Of a stretch of 64,000 bases of DNA, positions 42,551-51,526 are shown in pieces (positions within the stretch are counted from its first letter, which is position 1; each line of letters begins with the position of its first letter). The notes under the pieces were generated by a model. It saw nothing but the letters and a program-made list of their open reading frames with translations. It was not told the origin of the DNA and made no database searches. This DNA comes from an uncultured Trichococcus sp. GTDB lineage: Bacteria; Bacillota; Bacilli; Lactobacillales; Aerococcaceae. Made by a program: the position numbers and the translations under genes. Where the stretch lies: the NCBI RefSeq assembly GCF_963667775.1, contig NZ_OY764015.1:186001-250000 (forward strand), written 5' to 3'.

Positions 42551-43186
42551 CTATAAGTCTTTGTTGAAAATATCAAGCAGCAATCTGCTGGCGGTCGATT
42601 TCGAAAATTTGCCGATGACCTCTTTTTTGCCGGTTTCCTCATAGACGGAACGGGAAAGCACCGGCAAACTGTCGATGCGATGGGTAACGAGCAATTTCGT
42701 GGCATCGACAACGAGCGTATCGCTGAAGACGGTGTGCAGATTCGGCATCTTCGTCATGACCATTCCGACCGGGATGGCATTCAGATCGGAGTCGCCCAGA
42801 GCGCTCTTGAGCAGATCCTTGCGGGAAACGATCCCCAGTATTTCCCGGTTGTCGGTGACATAAAGCGAACCGCAATCCTCCAGGAAAAGCTGGATGATGG
42901 CATCCTGGATGCTCGTTTCCTTGGTGAGGTTGACCGAGATGGCCATGACCTTCTCGACTTTCTGTTTGGCGATCTGTTCGACCAGCACCGAGTTGGTGTG
43001 CTCCTCGTTGATGAGATAACCGACTTTCGGTTTGGCCTGCAGGATGCCGCTCATCGTCAAGAGGTTAAAATCAGGCCGCAGCGTCGCGCGCGCAAAGCCT
43101 AGTATGGAGGCAATCTTTTCACCGGAAATCGGCTGCTGCTTCTTGACGATTTCGATGATCTGTTTTTGCCTTTCGGAGAGTTCCAT
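42551..43186 (-). CDS. ccpN: CcpN-type transcriptional repressor (HTH + two CBS domains)
   Basis: 211 residues. The N-terminal winged HTH reads 'LSERQKQIIEIVKKQQPISGEKIASILGFARATLRPDFNLLTMSGIL'. Two CBS domains follow (about 80-140 and 148-205), with 'GIVSRKDLLKSAL' and 'THRIDSLPVL'. In Bacillus subtilis CcpN represses gluconeogenic genes under glycolytic conditions. Here it heads an operon with ppsR and ppdK, an enzyme of PEP synthesis. A site matching the CcpN consensus overlaps its own promoter. Confidence 0.92.
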   Translation of the reverse strand: MELSERQKQIIEIVKKQQPISGEKIASILGFARATLRPDFNLLTMSGILQAKPKVGYLINEEHTNSVLVEQIAKQKVEKVMAISVNLTKETSIQDAIIQLFLEDCGSLYVTDNREILGIVSRKDLLKSALGDSDLNAIPVGMVMTKMPNLHTVFSDTLVVDATKLLVTHRIDSLPVLSRSVYEETGKKEVIGKFSKSTASRLLLDIFNKDL

Positions 43187-43226
43187 TTTTCCACCTCAAA
43201 TCTTAATGTGATGTGTTAATGTTTAT

Positions 43227-43255
43227 ATAGTATGTCACATTTGGAAGGTTGTCAA
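43227..43255 (-). promoter_or_regulatory. Promoter of ccpN-ppsR-ppdK with a CcpN-like operator
   Basis: On the minus strand TTGACA (43255-43250), a 17-base spacer and TACTAT (43232-43227). TGTGACATACT (43239-43229, minus) overlaps the -10 and fits the pattern TRTGHYATAYW that I recall for B. subtilis CcpN. A further AATGTG/CACATT pair flanks it. Autorepression is inferred. Confidence 0.6.
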
Positions 43256-43477
43256 CAGAAAGTGACATCTTTTTTCTGGTTTGATTTGCGCCGGGTGATG
43301 GCGGGCGTTGCATGCGGGGCTCCGGATGATGGATTCTTCTGCGTTATTCATCATCCTCGGATACATCCGCCATCGTCCACCACCAATTCAGACAAGCCCG
43401 GCGCCAATTTTATGGCATCTTTCAGCTTGCGCTATGGTAAAATAACAGAGACTATATATGTGAGGGTGTGGCTGAGA

Positions 43478-46400
43478 ATGTACGAAGTGGGATTCGATAC
43501 ACAGGATATTTATGATATGACATACAGCGATGTGACGTACAGCAAAGGCAGAAAATTGTATGAGGATGGCGCTTTGCGGGGATTCCGCTCGGACCCTTCC
43601 GGCACTGTGTTCATGGCAGACATCAAAGGGACGAAAAAATATGAAGTAGAAGTTTATCTGGATGAAGATGGGGATGTGGATGATTTTTATTGCACCTGTC
43701 CGGCCTTCGAAAGCTATGAAGGGCCTTGCAAACACGTGGTCGCCTTTCTGTTTGCGATACTCAAGTCTTCATCGGGTTCCATTGAGGGTGTGAGACCATT
43801 CAGCGGGGCAACGGCGTTGGGCAAAAAACCAAACACCCCATCCAGGAAAAAGTACGATACCGAACAGACGAAACACTTGCTGGATGTGCTCCAGTTCGAA
43901 TTGCTTCAGGAAAACGATCTGATCGAGCGGACGCCTCTTCAGGTGGAATATACACTTTCCATGGTCGATTACCGCTACGACAAACGCTACAGCCTGCGGT
44001 TGCGGGTAGGTTCCGTAAACTTTTATACGGTGAAGGACTGCGGGCAAGTCATCGACGGATTGCTGAAAGGGAATACGATCCCTTTCGGCAAGAAGTTCAC
44101 TTTTTCTGCGGACAAATACACCTTATCCCCGGAAGACCGCGCCATTTTCCTGACGTTGCAACAGGTCATCGATTCCGCGGCCGTGTCCAGTTACCATTAT
44201 CCGACGGCCGAGGAGCGCAAAGAAATCGTCTTTCCGCCGAGCATGGTGAAGGAACTGATGGAGAGGCTGGCGCAGCGGCCGTTTGTCACGGTCAAAACCA
44301 ATTCCTATCAGGCCGGCGGACAAAGGCTGACTCCAGAACACTTGATTCCGGATTCAGCTAAGCTTCCGATCAGTTTCGTGGTGAGCGAACTGCCGGATGG
44401 GGGTCTTCTTTTCGATGAAACAACGGATCCGGCGAGGAACAGTGTGTTTTTCGAAGAGGCGGACATCCTTATGGTCGATGATCGTTTCTACTTTCTGAAG
44501 CCAAGCATGAGGGAACGTCTGCTCAGTCTCTACGAAGCGCTTGGCGATTCCGGCCATAACGGTCTGCATATCCCCCCGGAAGCGGCAGGGGACTTCCTGG
44601 CGATCGCCATTCCGGCTCTGCAGAAGGTTGCGACGATAACGCTGGAGGAATCCGTTCGGGAAACCTACCGACAGTTCCCGTTGAAGACGGAACTCTATCT
44701 GGACTGGAAAAAGGACCGTTTGATCACGGAACCGTATTTCCTATATGGCGAAACCAAAATTGATGTCACAAAAGAAGCGATAGCCCAAAAGGTGCTGTCG
44801 CCCGACACAGTCGTGCGGGACAGGATTGCCGAGCAGGTGTTTTTCCAAAAGTTCAGGGACGCCAGCCATAATGCCTTCACGATCGACGAAGCCATCTATT
44901 TGACTGATTTTGACGACATCATGCCGTTTTTGTACGAAGGGTTGGAAAAATTAGCGGTTGACTGCGAGATATTCCTGACCGCTGCCGCCGAAAGATTGCT
45001 TTACCAGCCGGTCCGGTCGCCGAAAATCGCCATTGAGGTCAACAACCAGTCGCGGCTTTTGGATGTGACCTTCAGCACCGATGAAATCAATATCGACGAT
45101 CTGAAACAGATGGTCCGGCAGATTGCAGCGAACAAGTCGTATCACCGCCTGTCCAATGGCAAGATCGTTAATCTGCGCCAAAAGGAAATCAAGGAGCTGA
45201 CCGATGCGGTCTTGCAGCTGGACGTGCCTTTGAAGGAACTTAAAGCAGAGATGTCCTTGCCGCTCTACAAAGCTTTCGGTGTCGACACCGATGTGGGGAT
45301 CGTCCATCAGGATGAGAATTTCATGACGCTCATCAATCGGATGAAGAAGCCCGAAAAGATCGACTTCGACTTGCCCGAGGATTTGAAAGCGACTTTGCGT
45401 CCCTACCAGGAAACGGGATACAAGTGGCTGAAGGGGCTGGATCACTACGGCTTCGGCGGTATCCTTGCGGACGACATGGGTCTCGGCAAAACGCTGCAGG
45501 TCATCAGTTTCATCGCCGGCTCGCTCGGGGAAGGCGACACCAAACCGTATTTGGTCATCTGCCCTTCCAGCGTGCTCTACAATTGGCAAAAGGAATTCAA
45601 ACAGTTCGCGCCAAGTATCCAAACGCAGCTCATCACCGGGACGAAGAGCGAAAGAAGTGAATGCGTAAAGGCTGCGATTGCCGAAAATATTCCGGTCTGG
45701 ATCACTTCCTATCCGCTGTTGCAGCGCGATGAGGATCTCTATGAAGGGCTGGCTTTCCGGACCGTCATCCTGGATGAAGCACAGAGTGTCAAGAACGCCA
45801 CAGCGAAGACGACAAAAGCCGCTTCCGCGCTCACTGCCAACAACAAGATCGCTTTGAGCGGAACGCCGATCGAAAATGCTTTGTCCGAATTGTACACCAT
45901 TTTCAGCATCGCACAGCCCGGCCTTTTCGGGACGAGAACGGATTTTAAGAAAATGGAACCGGCACAGATCGCCAAAAAAGTAAAACCGTTCATCCTGCGC
46001 CGGCTGAAGGCGGACGTACTGAAGGATCTGCCGCCGAAAATCGAATCGATTGCCTACATCGAAATGACCGAAAAACAGAAAACAGCGTACTTGTCCCAGC
46101 TGCAGTTGATGCGCCAGGAAACAAAAGCGATGCTGGACGCGGATACGCTGAACGAGAACCGGATCAAAATATTGGCAGGACTGACGCGCCTGCGCCAGAT
46201 CTGTTGCGATCCGGCCTTGGTCATGGCCGATTACAAAGGCGGTTCGGGCAAACTGGACCGGCTGATGGAGTATCTGGCGGAGTCCAAAGAGAACGGCAGA
46301 CGCGTTGTCCTGTTCTCCCAGTTCACCCAGATGCTGGCCATCATCCGTGAGAAGCTGGATGCGGCAGGCGAAGCTTATTTTTACCTCGATGGCCAGACCC

Positions 46401-46756
46401 CGAATCAGGATCGTCTGAGCCTGACGACTCGCTTCAACGATGGCGAGAAGGATCTTTTCCTGATTTCCCTGAAAGCTGGCGGGACCGGTTTGAATTTGAC
46501 GGGCGGAGATACGGTCATCCTCTACGACTCCTGGTGGAACCCGGCTGTCGAAAGCCAGGCGACCGACCGTGTGCACCGTTTTGGCCAGAAAAAAGTCGTC
46601 CAGGTTATCCGCATGATCGCGACCGGCACGATTGAGGAACGCATCAACGAACTGCAGGAACAGAAGCGTGAAATGATCGATTCCGTCATCCAGGCGGGCG
46701 GTCAGTCGGTTACTTCCCTGACGAAGGAAGAATTGATGCAGCTGCTGGAAATGTAA
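43478..46756 (+). CDS. SNF2-family DEAD/H helicase with SWIM zinc finger
   Basis: 1092 residues from ATG 43478; the open frame extends upstream but lacks protein-like sequence and a ribosome site. The SWIM finger (about 70-90) has CTCPAFESYEGPCKH. A helical bacterial SNF2 accessory region follows. Helicase motifs: Walker A 'DDMGLGKTLQVISFIAG' (about 664), DEAQ box 'ILDEAQSVKN', SGTP 'ALSGTPIENALSELYTIF', and C-terminal 'QATDRVHRFGQKKVVQVIRMI'. An ATP-driven DNA translocase, probably in chromosome or RNA-polymerase remodelling; the bacterial role is poorly known. Confidence 0.93.
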   Translation: MYEVGFDTQDIYDMTYSDVTYSKGRKLYEDGALRGFRSDPSGTVFMADIKGTKKYEVEVYLDEDGDVDDFYCTCPAFESYEGPCKHVVAFLFAILKSSSGSIEGVRPFSGATALGKKPNTPSRKKYDTEQTKHLLDVLQFELLQENDLIERTPLQVEYTLSMVDYRYDKRYSLRLRVGSVNFYTVKDCGQVIDGLLKGNTIPFGKKFTFSADKYTLSPEDRAIFLTLQQVIDSAAVSSYHYPTAEERKEIVFPPSMVKELMERLAQRPFVTVKTNSYQAGGQRLTPEHLIPDSAKLPISFVVSELPDGGLLFDETTDPARNSVFFEEADILMVDDRFYFLKPSMRERLLSLYEALGDSGHNGLHIPPEAAGDFLAIAIPALQKVATITLEESVRETYRQFPLKTELYLDWKKDRLITEPYFLYGETKIDVTKEAIAQKVLSPDTVVRDRIAEQVFFQKFRDASHNAFTIDEAIYLTDFDDIMPFLYEGLEKLAVDCEIFLTAAAERLLYQPVRSPKIAIEVNNQSRLLDVTFSTDEINIDDLKQMVRQIAANKSYHRLSNGKIVNLRQKEIKELTDAVLQLDVPLKELKAEMSLPLYKAFGVDTDVGIVHQDENFMTLINRMKKPEKIDFDLPEDLKATLRPYQETGYKWLKGLDHYGFGGILADDMGLGKTLQVISFIAGSLGEGDTKPYLVICPSSVLYNWQKEFKQFAPSIQTQLITGTKSERSECVKAAIAENIPVWITSYPLLQRDEDLYEGLAFRTVILDEAQSVKNATAKTTKAASALTANNKIALSGTPIENALSELYTIFSIAQPGLFGTRTDFKKMEPAQIAKKVKPFILRRLKADVLKDLPPKIESIAYIEMTEKQKTAYLSQLQLMRQETKAMLDADTLNENRIKILAGLTRLRQICCDPALVMADYKGGSGKLDRLMEYLAESKENGRRVVLFSQFTQMLAIIREKLDAAGEAYFYLDGQTPNQDRLSLTTRFNDGEKDLFLISLKAGGTGLNLTGGDTVILYDSWWNPAVESQATDRVHRFGQKKVVQVIRMIATGTIEERINELQEQKREMIDSVIQAGGQSVTSLTKEELMQLLEM

Positions 46757-46837
46757 ATTTTGCCGCCATTAAAGAGTACGGGAGGCATGCAGGCTGCACC
46801 TGAGCCAATACTGTTTTGAAAGGGAAGGGGAATTTTG

Positions 46838-47623
46838 ATGTCGGTTACACCTAATCCGGAAATGGATTTTGAATTATACATGGACACGGCGGTCCTGGCC
46901 GGGAAAATCATGCTGGAAAGCAATGCGGAAACTTACCGTGTTGAGGAAACAGTGACACGCATCCTGAACAAGACCGGACTGCAGATGACGGATGCCCTGG
47001 CTTTGACGACCGGACTTGTGGCCACGCTCGACAATCCGAATATGCACGCGATCACGGTCGTCAAAAGGATCACGGAGCGCACGACGAATCTGAATAGGGT
47101 GTCCCGCGTCAATGCCGTTTCGCGGAATTTTGTTGAAGACAAATTGACCATCCAGGAGGCTTATGATGCGCTGCAGAACATCGATGAAATCCAATACAGC
47201 GGGCGCCAGAAAAGCTTCGCGCTGATCGGATTCATCCAGCTTTTCATTTTTCTGATGGGCGGCACCTTCTATGACTTTTTGGCGATGCTTCCGGTCAGCG
47301 CCGCAGTTTCGTTTGTGCTGCACACCGCGGCCAAATGGAAAATCCGTCCGTTCATCCAAAACCTGGTCTCCAGTTTTGTGATTGCAGTGATGACGGCCGT
47401 TTTGTTCGAGCTGTTGACCTTTCCGATACAACCGGATACGATCATCATCAGTGCCATCATGCCCTTATTGCCGGGTACTGTATTGACGAACGGCATCCGT
47501 GACACCTTCCGAGGGGATTATATGTCGGGAGCGGCCAAAATATTGGAAGCCTTTGTGATTGCGGTATTCATTGCGATCGGCATCGGTGCCGGTCTGGTCG
47601 TCGGCGGGGAGGTGATCCGGTGA
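46838..47623 (+). CDS. Threonine/serine exporter family, large subunit (ThrE N-part)
   Basis: 261 residues from ATG 46838 (AAGGGG 7 bases upstream). The cytosolic N-domain (1-115) has 'AGKIMLESNAETYRVEETVTRI', with the conserved NAETYRVEET motif. Then come five membrane segments. It overlaps the next gene by 4 bases. The two genes together match the two halves of Corynebacterium ThrE, so they form a split exporter. Substrate is by family only. Confidence 0.88.
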   Translation: MSVTPNPEMDFELYMDTAVLAGKIMLESNAETYRVEETVTRILNKTGLQMTDALALTTGLVATLDNPNMHAITVVKRITERTTNLNRVSRVNAVSRNFVEDKLTIQEAYDALQNIDEIQYSGRQKSFALIGFIQLFIFLMGGTFYDFLAMLPVSAAVSFVLHTAAKWKIRPFIQNLVSSFVIAVMTAVLFELLTFPIQPDTIIISAIMPLLPGTVLTNGIRDTFRGDYMSGAAKILEAFVIAVFIAIGIGAGLVVGGEVIR

Positions 47624-48084
47624 CTCTGTTCACTATCGTCCTGGAAATGGCCGTTGCCTTCGTGGCCGTCTTTTTTATCGCCGTCACCTTGGAGGCACCG
47701 AAACGGACATTGCGTTATGGTGCCATGGCAGGCGGGTTAGGCTGGGGCGTCTACCTTGTTGGGCTATTGTTTTTGGACATCGTCGCAGCCACTTTTCTGG
47801 CCAGTCTGTTCATCGCTTGGATTGCGCATCTGTTCGCGCGTTTGCTGAAGACGCCGGTGACGATCTATTTCATCCCGGCCTTCATCACCTTGGTTCCTGG
47901 AGCAGGTGTTTATCAATCGGTCTATTCCTTCATCAACAAAGAATATGCAATGGCGCAGCAGCATCTGGTTCTCACGCTGCAGATATCGGGCGCCATCGCG
48001 CTGGCGATCTTCATCGTGGACAGTCTTTTCGGACTCATGGCCAGGATAAAGGCCTCGAGGGAAAAAAATAGTCCGGCCAAATAG
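47620..48084 (+). CDS. Threonine/serine exporter family, small subunit (DUF3815)
   Basis: 154 residues, start overlapping the previous stop (GTGA). Four to five membrane segments; 'TPVTIYFIPAFITLVPGAGVYQSVYSFI' holds the P(A/G)F..LVPG signature shared with the large subunit. Partner of the upstream gene. Confidence 0.88.
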   Translation: MTLFTIVLEMAVAFVAVFFIAVTLEAPKRTLRYGAMAGGLGWGVYLVGLLFLDIVAATFLASLFIAWIAHLFARLLKTPVTIYFIPAFITLVPGAGVYQSVYSFINKEYAMAQQHLVLTLQISGAIALAIFIVDSLFGLMARIKASREKNSPAK

Positions 48085-48204
48085 TGTCTGCCTGATGTTG
48101 GGCATGCGGGTGATCGTTTTTTGTGACACAGAGTTGTAAACTGGATTTAACGTTGCCGTATCGCAAACATGATAAACTTGTATCATTCAGAAGGAGGCAA
48201 CCGC

Positions 48205-48825
48205 ATGTCAGAGAACAATCAAAAACCGACCAGACAAGAATTACATGGAAATCATAAACGCAATAACCTGCTTGTTGTTTTGGGCGTCATCGCCGCCGCA
48301 TTTTTGGGGCTCGTGCTCCTTTACAATATTTTTTACGGAAATGACGAAGAACCATCCATGGCAGCAAACAATCAAACAAATTCACAAAACATGATCATCA
48401 CCGAATCGGATGCTTCCAGCGAAACGTCCTCTTCAGCCGAAGCCTCTTCGGAAAAAGAGGGAAAAGAGGAAAAAGATTCCGAGACGGAAACGGAAGAAGT
48501 ACCGTCGACCGATGAGAACGTCGCAAAAGCATACACCGGCGACTGGGAACCGATCGGCACGACCCAAACCGGGGAACATGTCACGGATTACAGCGATGGC
48601 TCCGCCGACCGCAATGAAATCAAGCAAGCCATTGCCGCCGTGACCGGCATCAGTAGCGATAACATGATCGAATGGTGGGTTGGCAATGCCGGCGACCAGC
48701 AAGTCACCGCCACAGTCTCGGATACACAGAAAGAGACGATTGCGCGCGTCCAGCTCAACTGGATCGACGGCGAAGGCTGGCAAGTCACGCTTGTGGAAGA
48801 ACTGAACGAAATACCGAACAATTGA
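48205..48825 (+). CDS. YrrS-like membrane-anchored protein (DUF1510)
   Basis: 206 residues from ATG 48205 (AAGGAGG 7 bases upstream). A short cytosolic N-end, one membrane segment ('NLLVVLGVIAAAFLGLVLLYNIFYG'), a Ser/Glu-rich extracellular linker (about 60-115), and a C-terminal DUF1510 domain ('TGDWEPIGTTQTGEHVTDYSDGSADRNEIKQAIA', 'WWVGNAG'). In B. subtilis yrrS is linked to the cell-wall gene pbpI. Exact role unknown. Confidence 0.8.
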   Translation: MSENNQKPTRQELHGNHKRNNLLVVLGVIAAAFLGLVLLYNIFYGNDEEPSMAANNQTNSQNMIITESDASSETSSSAEASSEKEGKEEKDSETETEEVPSTDENVAKAYTGDWEPIGTTQTGEHVTDYSDGSADRNEIKQAIAAVTGISSDNMIEWWVGNAGDQQVTATVSDTQKETIARVQLNWIDGEGWQVTLVEELNEIPNN

Positions 48826-48835
48826 TCAACACACG

Positions 48836-48868
48836 AAGACGCTCTTTTATTACAGGGCGTCTTTTTTT
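48836..48868 (+). terminator. Terminator after the YrrS-like gene
   Basis: GACGCTC (48838-48844) pairs with GGGCGTC (48855-48861, one wobble), followed by seven T. Confidence 0.85.
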
Positions 48869-48957
48869 GCGTTGCTTATTTGGAAATGATTCTGTACGAA
48901 ATGCGCATTTTGGGGTAAACTGTGTCTGAATAGGAAACAGTTGAGGGGTGTCAAAAA

Positions 48958-49731
48958 ATGGAAGAAGAGAAAAAACCTTACGGAACGGTCCTGCTGAAAG
49001 CCGCGAAAATCATCGATCATTTATCGAACAGCAGAGAAGCCCAGAGTCTGGCCGCCATCGCAGCTAACACGGGTCTGTCCAGCCCGACGGCACTGAAGAT
49101 TCTGGACACGCTGCTTTTGATCGGGTATGTCGAAAAGGACGAGCAGACAAAGCGTTTTACCTTGGGCAGCGCGCTGATTCGCTATGCGAACAATCGGCTG
49201 GCGAATCTGGATATCATCAAAATCACCGATCCGTATCTGCGAAACCTGCAGGCCGGGCTGGATGAAACGGTCCATTTGGGCATTCTCGATAAGGATGAGG
49301 TCCTCTACGTCAACAAATTGGAGACGCAAAAAGCGATCGCCAACATCAATTCCCGGATCGGCAACACCAACCATCTCTACAGTTCCGCGATGGGCAAGGC
49401 GATGCTGGCCGCATTCAGCGATGAGGAGTTAGCGGCCTATCTGGATCGGGTCGAACTGGTTGCGGACACGCCGAACACGATAACCGATCGGGATGTTCTG
49501 AAAGAGGAAGTCAGAAACGTGAAAATTTCTGGTTTTGCGACCGATGACGAAGAGAACGACTTGGATGTCATCTGCATCGGGGCGGCGCTTGTGGTCGACA
49601 ACAAACTCTATGGTGCGTTCAGCGTCAGCACGCCGAAATACCGTTTCGATCGCGAGAAGACCATCGCGAAAGTGCTGGAAACGAAAAAGAACCTGCTGGC
49701 CGAACTGGGCAGAACGAACACTTTTGGCTGA
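48958..49731 (+). CDS. IclR-family transcriptional regulator
   Basis: 257 residues, GAGGGGTG upstream. The N-terminal winged HTH has 'VLLKAAKIIDHLSNSREAQSLAAIAANTGLSSPTALKILDTLLLIGYVEKDEQTKRFTLG'. The effector domain has 'LDETVHLGILDKDEVLYVNKLE' and 'HLYSSAMGKAMLAAFSDEELAAYL' with the conserved 'GKA'. The next gene is a 2-keto-3-deoxygluconate-type kinase, so it is likely a KdgR-like repressor of that gene. Confidence 0.9.
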   Translation: MEEEKKPYGTVLLKAAKIIDHLSNSREAQSLAAIAANTGLSSPTALKILDTLLLIGYVEKDEQTKRFTLGSALIRYANNRLANLDIIKITDPYLRNLQAGLDETVHLGILDKDEVLYVNKLETQKAIANINSRIGNTNHLYSSAMGKAMLAAFSDEELAAYLDRVELVADTPNTITDRDVLKEEVRNVKISGFATDDEENDLDVICIGAALVVDNKLYGAFSVSTPKYRFDREKTIAKVLETKKNLLAELGRTNTFG

Positions 49732-49755
49732 CTTTGCGTTCGCGTTTGATAGCGG

Positions 49756-49890
49756 GATTCCCCGCCGAAATGGGGTTGGCGGGGAATCTCGTGCTGTTTG
49801 TGGACGTTTTTCCCCGCCAAGGTGGTTTCGGCGGGGTATTTGACCGTGATTTGAACTGATTTACCCCGCCGAAATGGTTTTGGCGGGGTA
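49756..49890. repeat. Three consecutive hairpins with CCCCGCC stems
   Basis: GATTCCCCGCC/GGCGGGGAATC (49756-49788, 11-bp stem), CCCCGCC/GGCGGGG (49812-49836) and TACCCCGCC/GGCGGGGTA (49862-49890). All three loops are exactly 11 bases. They lie between the IclR gene and the sugar-kinase promoter. Except possibly the second and third (followed by GTATTT), they lack T-tracts. The remaining gap up to 50010 shows no gene. Confidence 0.75.
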
Positions 49891-50010
49891 TTTCTGATCA
49901 TACATTCAATTCCCGAGGTATCGAAGCCCCGAGTCTTCGGGATATTCCGAATGTCAGGTGACAATCAACTGAAGAAATGTCAATAAAATAGGAATTCGAT
50001 CATATAGGTG

Positions 50011-50039
50011 TTGAAATAACCAGAAGGAAACCGTATAAT
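50011..50039 (+). promoter_or_regulatory. Promoter of the sugar-kinase gene
   Basis: TTGAAA (50011-50016), a 17-base spacer and TATAAT (50034-50039): near-consensus. The leader to the start codon is about 150 bases. Confidence 0.75.
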
Positions 50040-50047
50040 GAAACCAA

Positions 50048-50087
50048 AGTATTTCCTAAAAGAAAATAGTATTTCCTATACGGAAAT
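50048..50087 (+). promoter_or_regulatory. Double operator, probably for the IclR-type regulator
   Basis: AGTATTTCCTA occurs at 50048-50058 and again at 50068-50078, 20 bases apart. Each copy is the left half of an imperfect palindrome: ATTTCC-N5-GAAAAT (50051-50067) and ATTTCC-N5-GGAAAT (50071-50087, perfect arms). They lie just downstream of the promoter, a good place for repression by the neighbouring IclR-family protein. The pairing of regulator and site is inferred. Confidence 0.6.
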
Positions 50088-50194
50088 GTGAAGGGTTTTA
50101 TATCATGCATTTCAGGTCGGTTGCGTCATACCAGCAAGAAGAATGTAACCGCGTTCAGAAAAAACTAATAATATAATCGGGAGCGTGCAGAAAG

Positions 50195-51199
50195 ATGAGT
50201 AAAATTTTGACATTGGGCGAAATCATGTTGCGCCTATCTACAGATCCAGGAACATTGATGACCTATTCCACAAATTTCACCGGGCATTACGGCGGCGGGG
50301 AAGCGAACGTCGGCATCAGTTTGGCGAATTTTGGCCATGCAGTGGCTTTCGCAAGCAAAGTGCCGGCCAATCCGTTGGGGGTTGCGGTCCGGAAACATCT
50401 GAAAAGCTACGGAATTTGCACAGCTCTGCTGAGAAAAGGCGGGGAGCGCCTCGGTACCTACTATTTGGAAAGCGGCGTTGGGGAACGCGCGGCTTCCGTT
50501 GTCTATGACCGTGCTCACTCAAGTTTCTCAAGCATGGAAGCCTTGGAATGGGATTTCGACGAGTTGTTCGAGGATGTGAACCTGTTCCATATTTCCGGCG
50601 TCACTGCCGCGCTCACCAAGGACTGGGCCGCACGGTCGGTCGAGTTGGTGCGGGAAGCGAAAAGACGCGGAATCAAAGTCAGTTTCGACATCAACTACCG
50701 CGCCAAACTTTGGACGCAGGCCGAATGCGGGGCTTTCCTGGAGCAGGTCTTGCCGTTGACCGACTATCTTTCTGCGGGTAAATTGGATGCCTTGTATCTG
50801 ATGGGCATTCCGGAAAATACGAGCGAGCAGGAAGATGTGACTTATTACTACGAGAAGATGGCGGAAAAATATCCGAATATCGAAGTCTTCTATTCCACCA
50901 TCCGTCAGGTGCATTCCGCCAGCCACAATGTGCTCCAAGGGACGATGTGGCGCAACGGGGAAACCACCTTCTCGAACGTGCACACGATCACACCGATCGT
51001 TGACCGGGTAGGTGGCGGCGACGCCTATGCGGCAGGGATCCTGCACGGCATCCTTTCCGGATATACAGCAGAGCATACGGTCGATTTCGCGATTGCCGCA
51101 TCCAGCATGAAACACACGATCCACGGCGACTGCAACCAGTTTTCCGCCGAAGAAGTGGAAGACTTCAAGAATTCCGAGTCCGGCGCGATCAAACGATAA
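50195..51199 (+). CDS. kdgK: PfkB-family sugar kinase, probably 2-keto-3-deoxygluconate kinase
   Basis: 334 residues. The N-terminus 'ILTLGEIMLRLSTDPGTLM' and 'FTGHYGGGEANVGISLANFG' are the PfkB signature 1 region and fit KDG kinases. The C-terminal catalytic motif reads VGGGDAYAAGILHG (the usual GAGD is GGGD here), with the catalytic Asp conserved. It phosphorylates the sugar from pectin or uronate breakdown to KDPG. An IclR regulator lies upstream; no aldolase gene is adjacent, so the substrate remains an inference. Confidence 0.8.
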   Translation: MSKILTLGEIMLRLSTDPGTLMTYSTNFTGHYGGGEANVGISLANFGHAVAFASKVPANPLGVAVRKHLKSYGICTALLRKGGERLGTYYLESGVGERAASVVYDRAHSSFSSMEALEWDFDELFEDVNLFHISGVTAALTKDWAARSVELVREAKRRGIKVSFDINYRAKLWTQAECGAFLEQVLPLTDYLSAGKLDALYLMGIPENTSEQEDVTYYYEKMAEKYPNIEVFYSTIRQVHSASHNVLQGTMWRNGETTFSNVHTITPIVDRVGGGDAYAAGILHGILSGYTAEHTVDFAIAASSMKHTIHGDCNQFSAEEVEDFKNSESGAIKR

Positions 51200-51212
51200 A
51201 AATAGGTATGAC

Positions 51213-51256
51213 AAAAAGGCAAGCATTCAGTCAAAAACCGAATGCTTGCCTTTTTT
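51213..51256. terminator. Bidirectional terminator after the kinase gene
   Basis: GGCAAGCATTC (51218-51228) pairs with GAATGCTTGCC (51240-51250), flanked by A5 and T6. It serves the convergent genes on both sides. Confidence 0.92.
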
Positions 51257-51282
51257 GTCGACTGCACCGCGCAGCATTTTCA

Positions 51283-51507
51283 TCAGATGAATTCGCTGTC
51301 GTATTGCTTCTCAATTTGTTTCATTTCGTGGTAGCTGACTTGGTCGAGCGTCATGGATGCCAACAGCAGATTAAAATCATCGCGGGCTTCCGGATCGGCG
51401 GCGTCCCAGATGAGCGTGTGCGCTGCCTCGTCCTCGCCGAGATCCTCGGAAAAATCGACCATGCTGTCGCGCCATTTGATGTATGCTTCGTATTGTCCAG
51501 GTTTCAT
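51283..51507 (-). CDS. Small conserved-looking protein (74 aa), unknown
   Basis: 74 residues, GGAGG 8 bases before ATG. Acidic and helical ('YEAYIKWRDSMVDFSEDLGEDEAAHTLIWDAADPEARDDF'). It follows the acetyltransferase gene by 19 bases and is probably co-transcribed with it. No domain recognised. Confidence 0.6.
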   Translation of the reverse strand: MKPGQYEAYIKWRDSMVDFSEDLGEDEAAHTLIWDAADPEARDDFNLLLASMTLDQVSYHEMKQIEKQYDSEFI

Positions 51508-51526
51508 ATTGTGTCCTCCATTATTT

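Noticed and set aside
43232..43477. 82-codon N-terminal extension of the SNF2 protein
   Set aside because: The extension runs through the ccpN promoter region, is not protein-like and lacks a ribosome site.
44951..46576. 541-codon open frame antisense to the SNF2 gene
   Set aside because: Antisense shadow; the plus strand carries all helicase motifs with normal codon structure.
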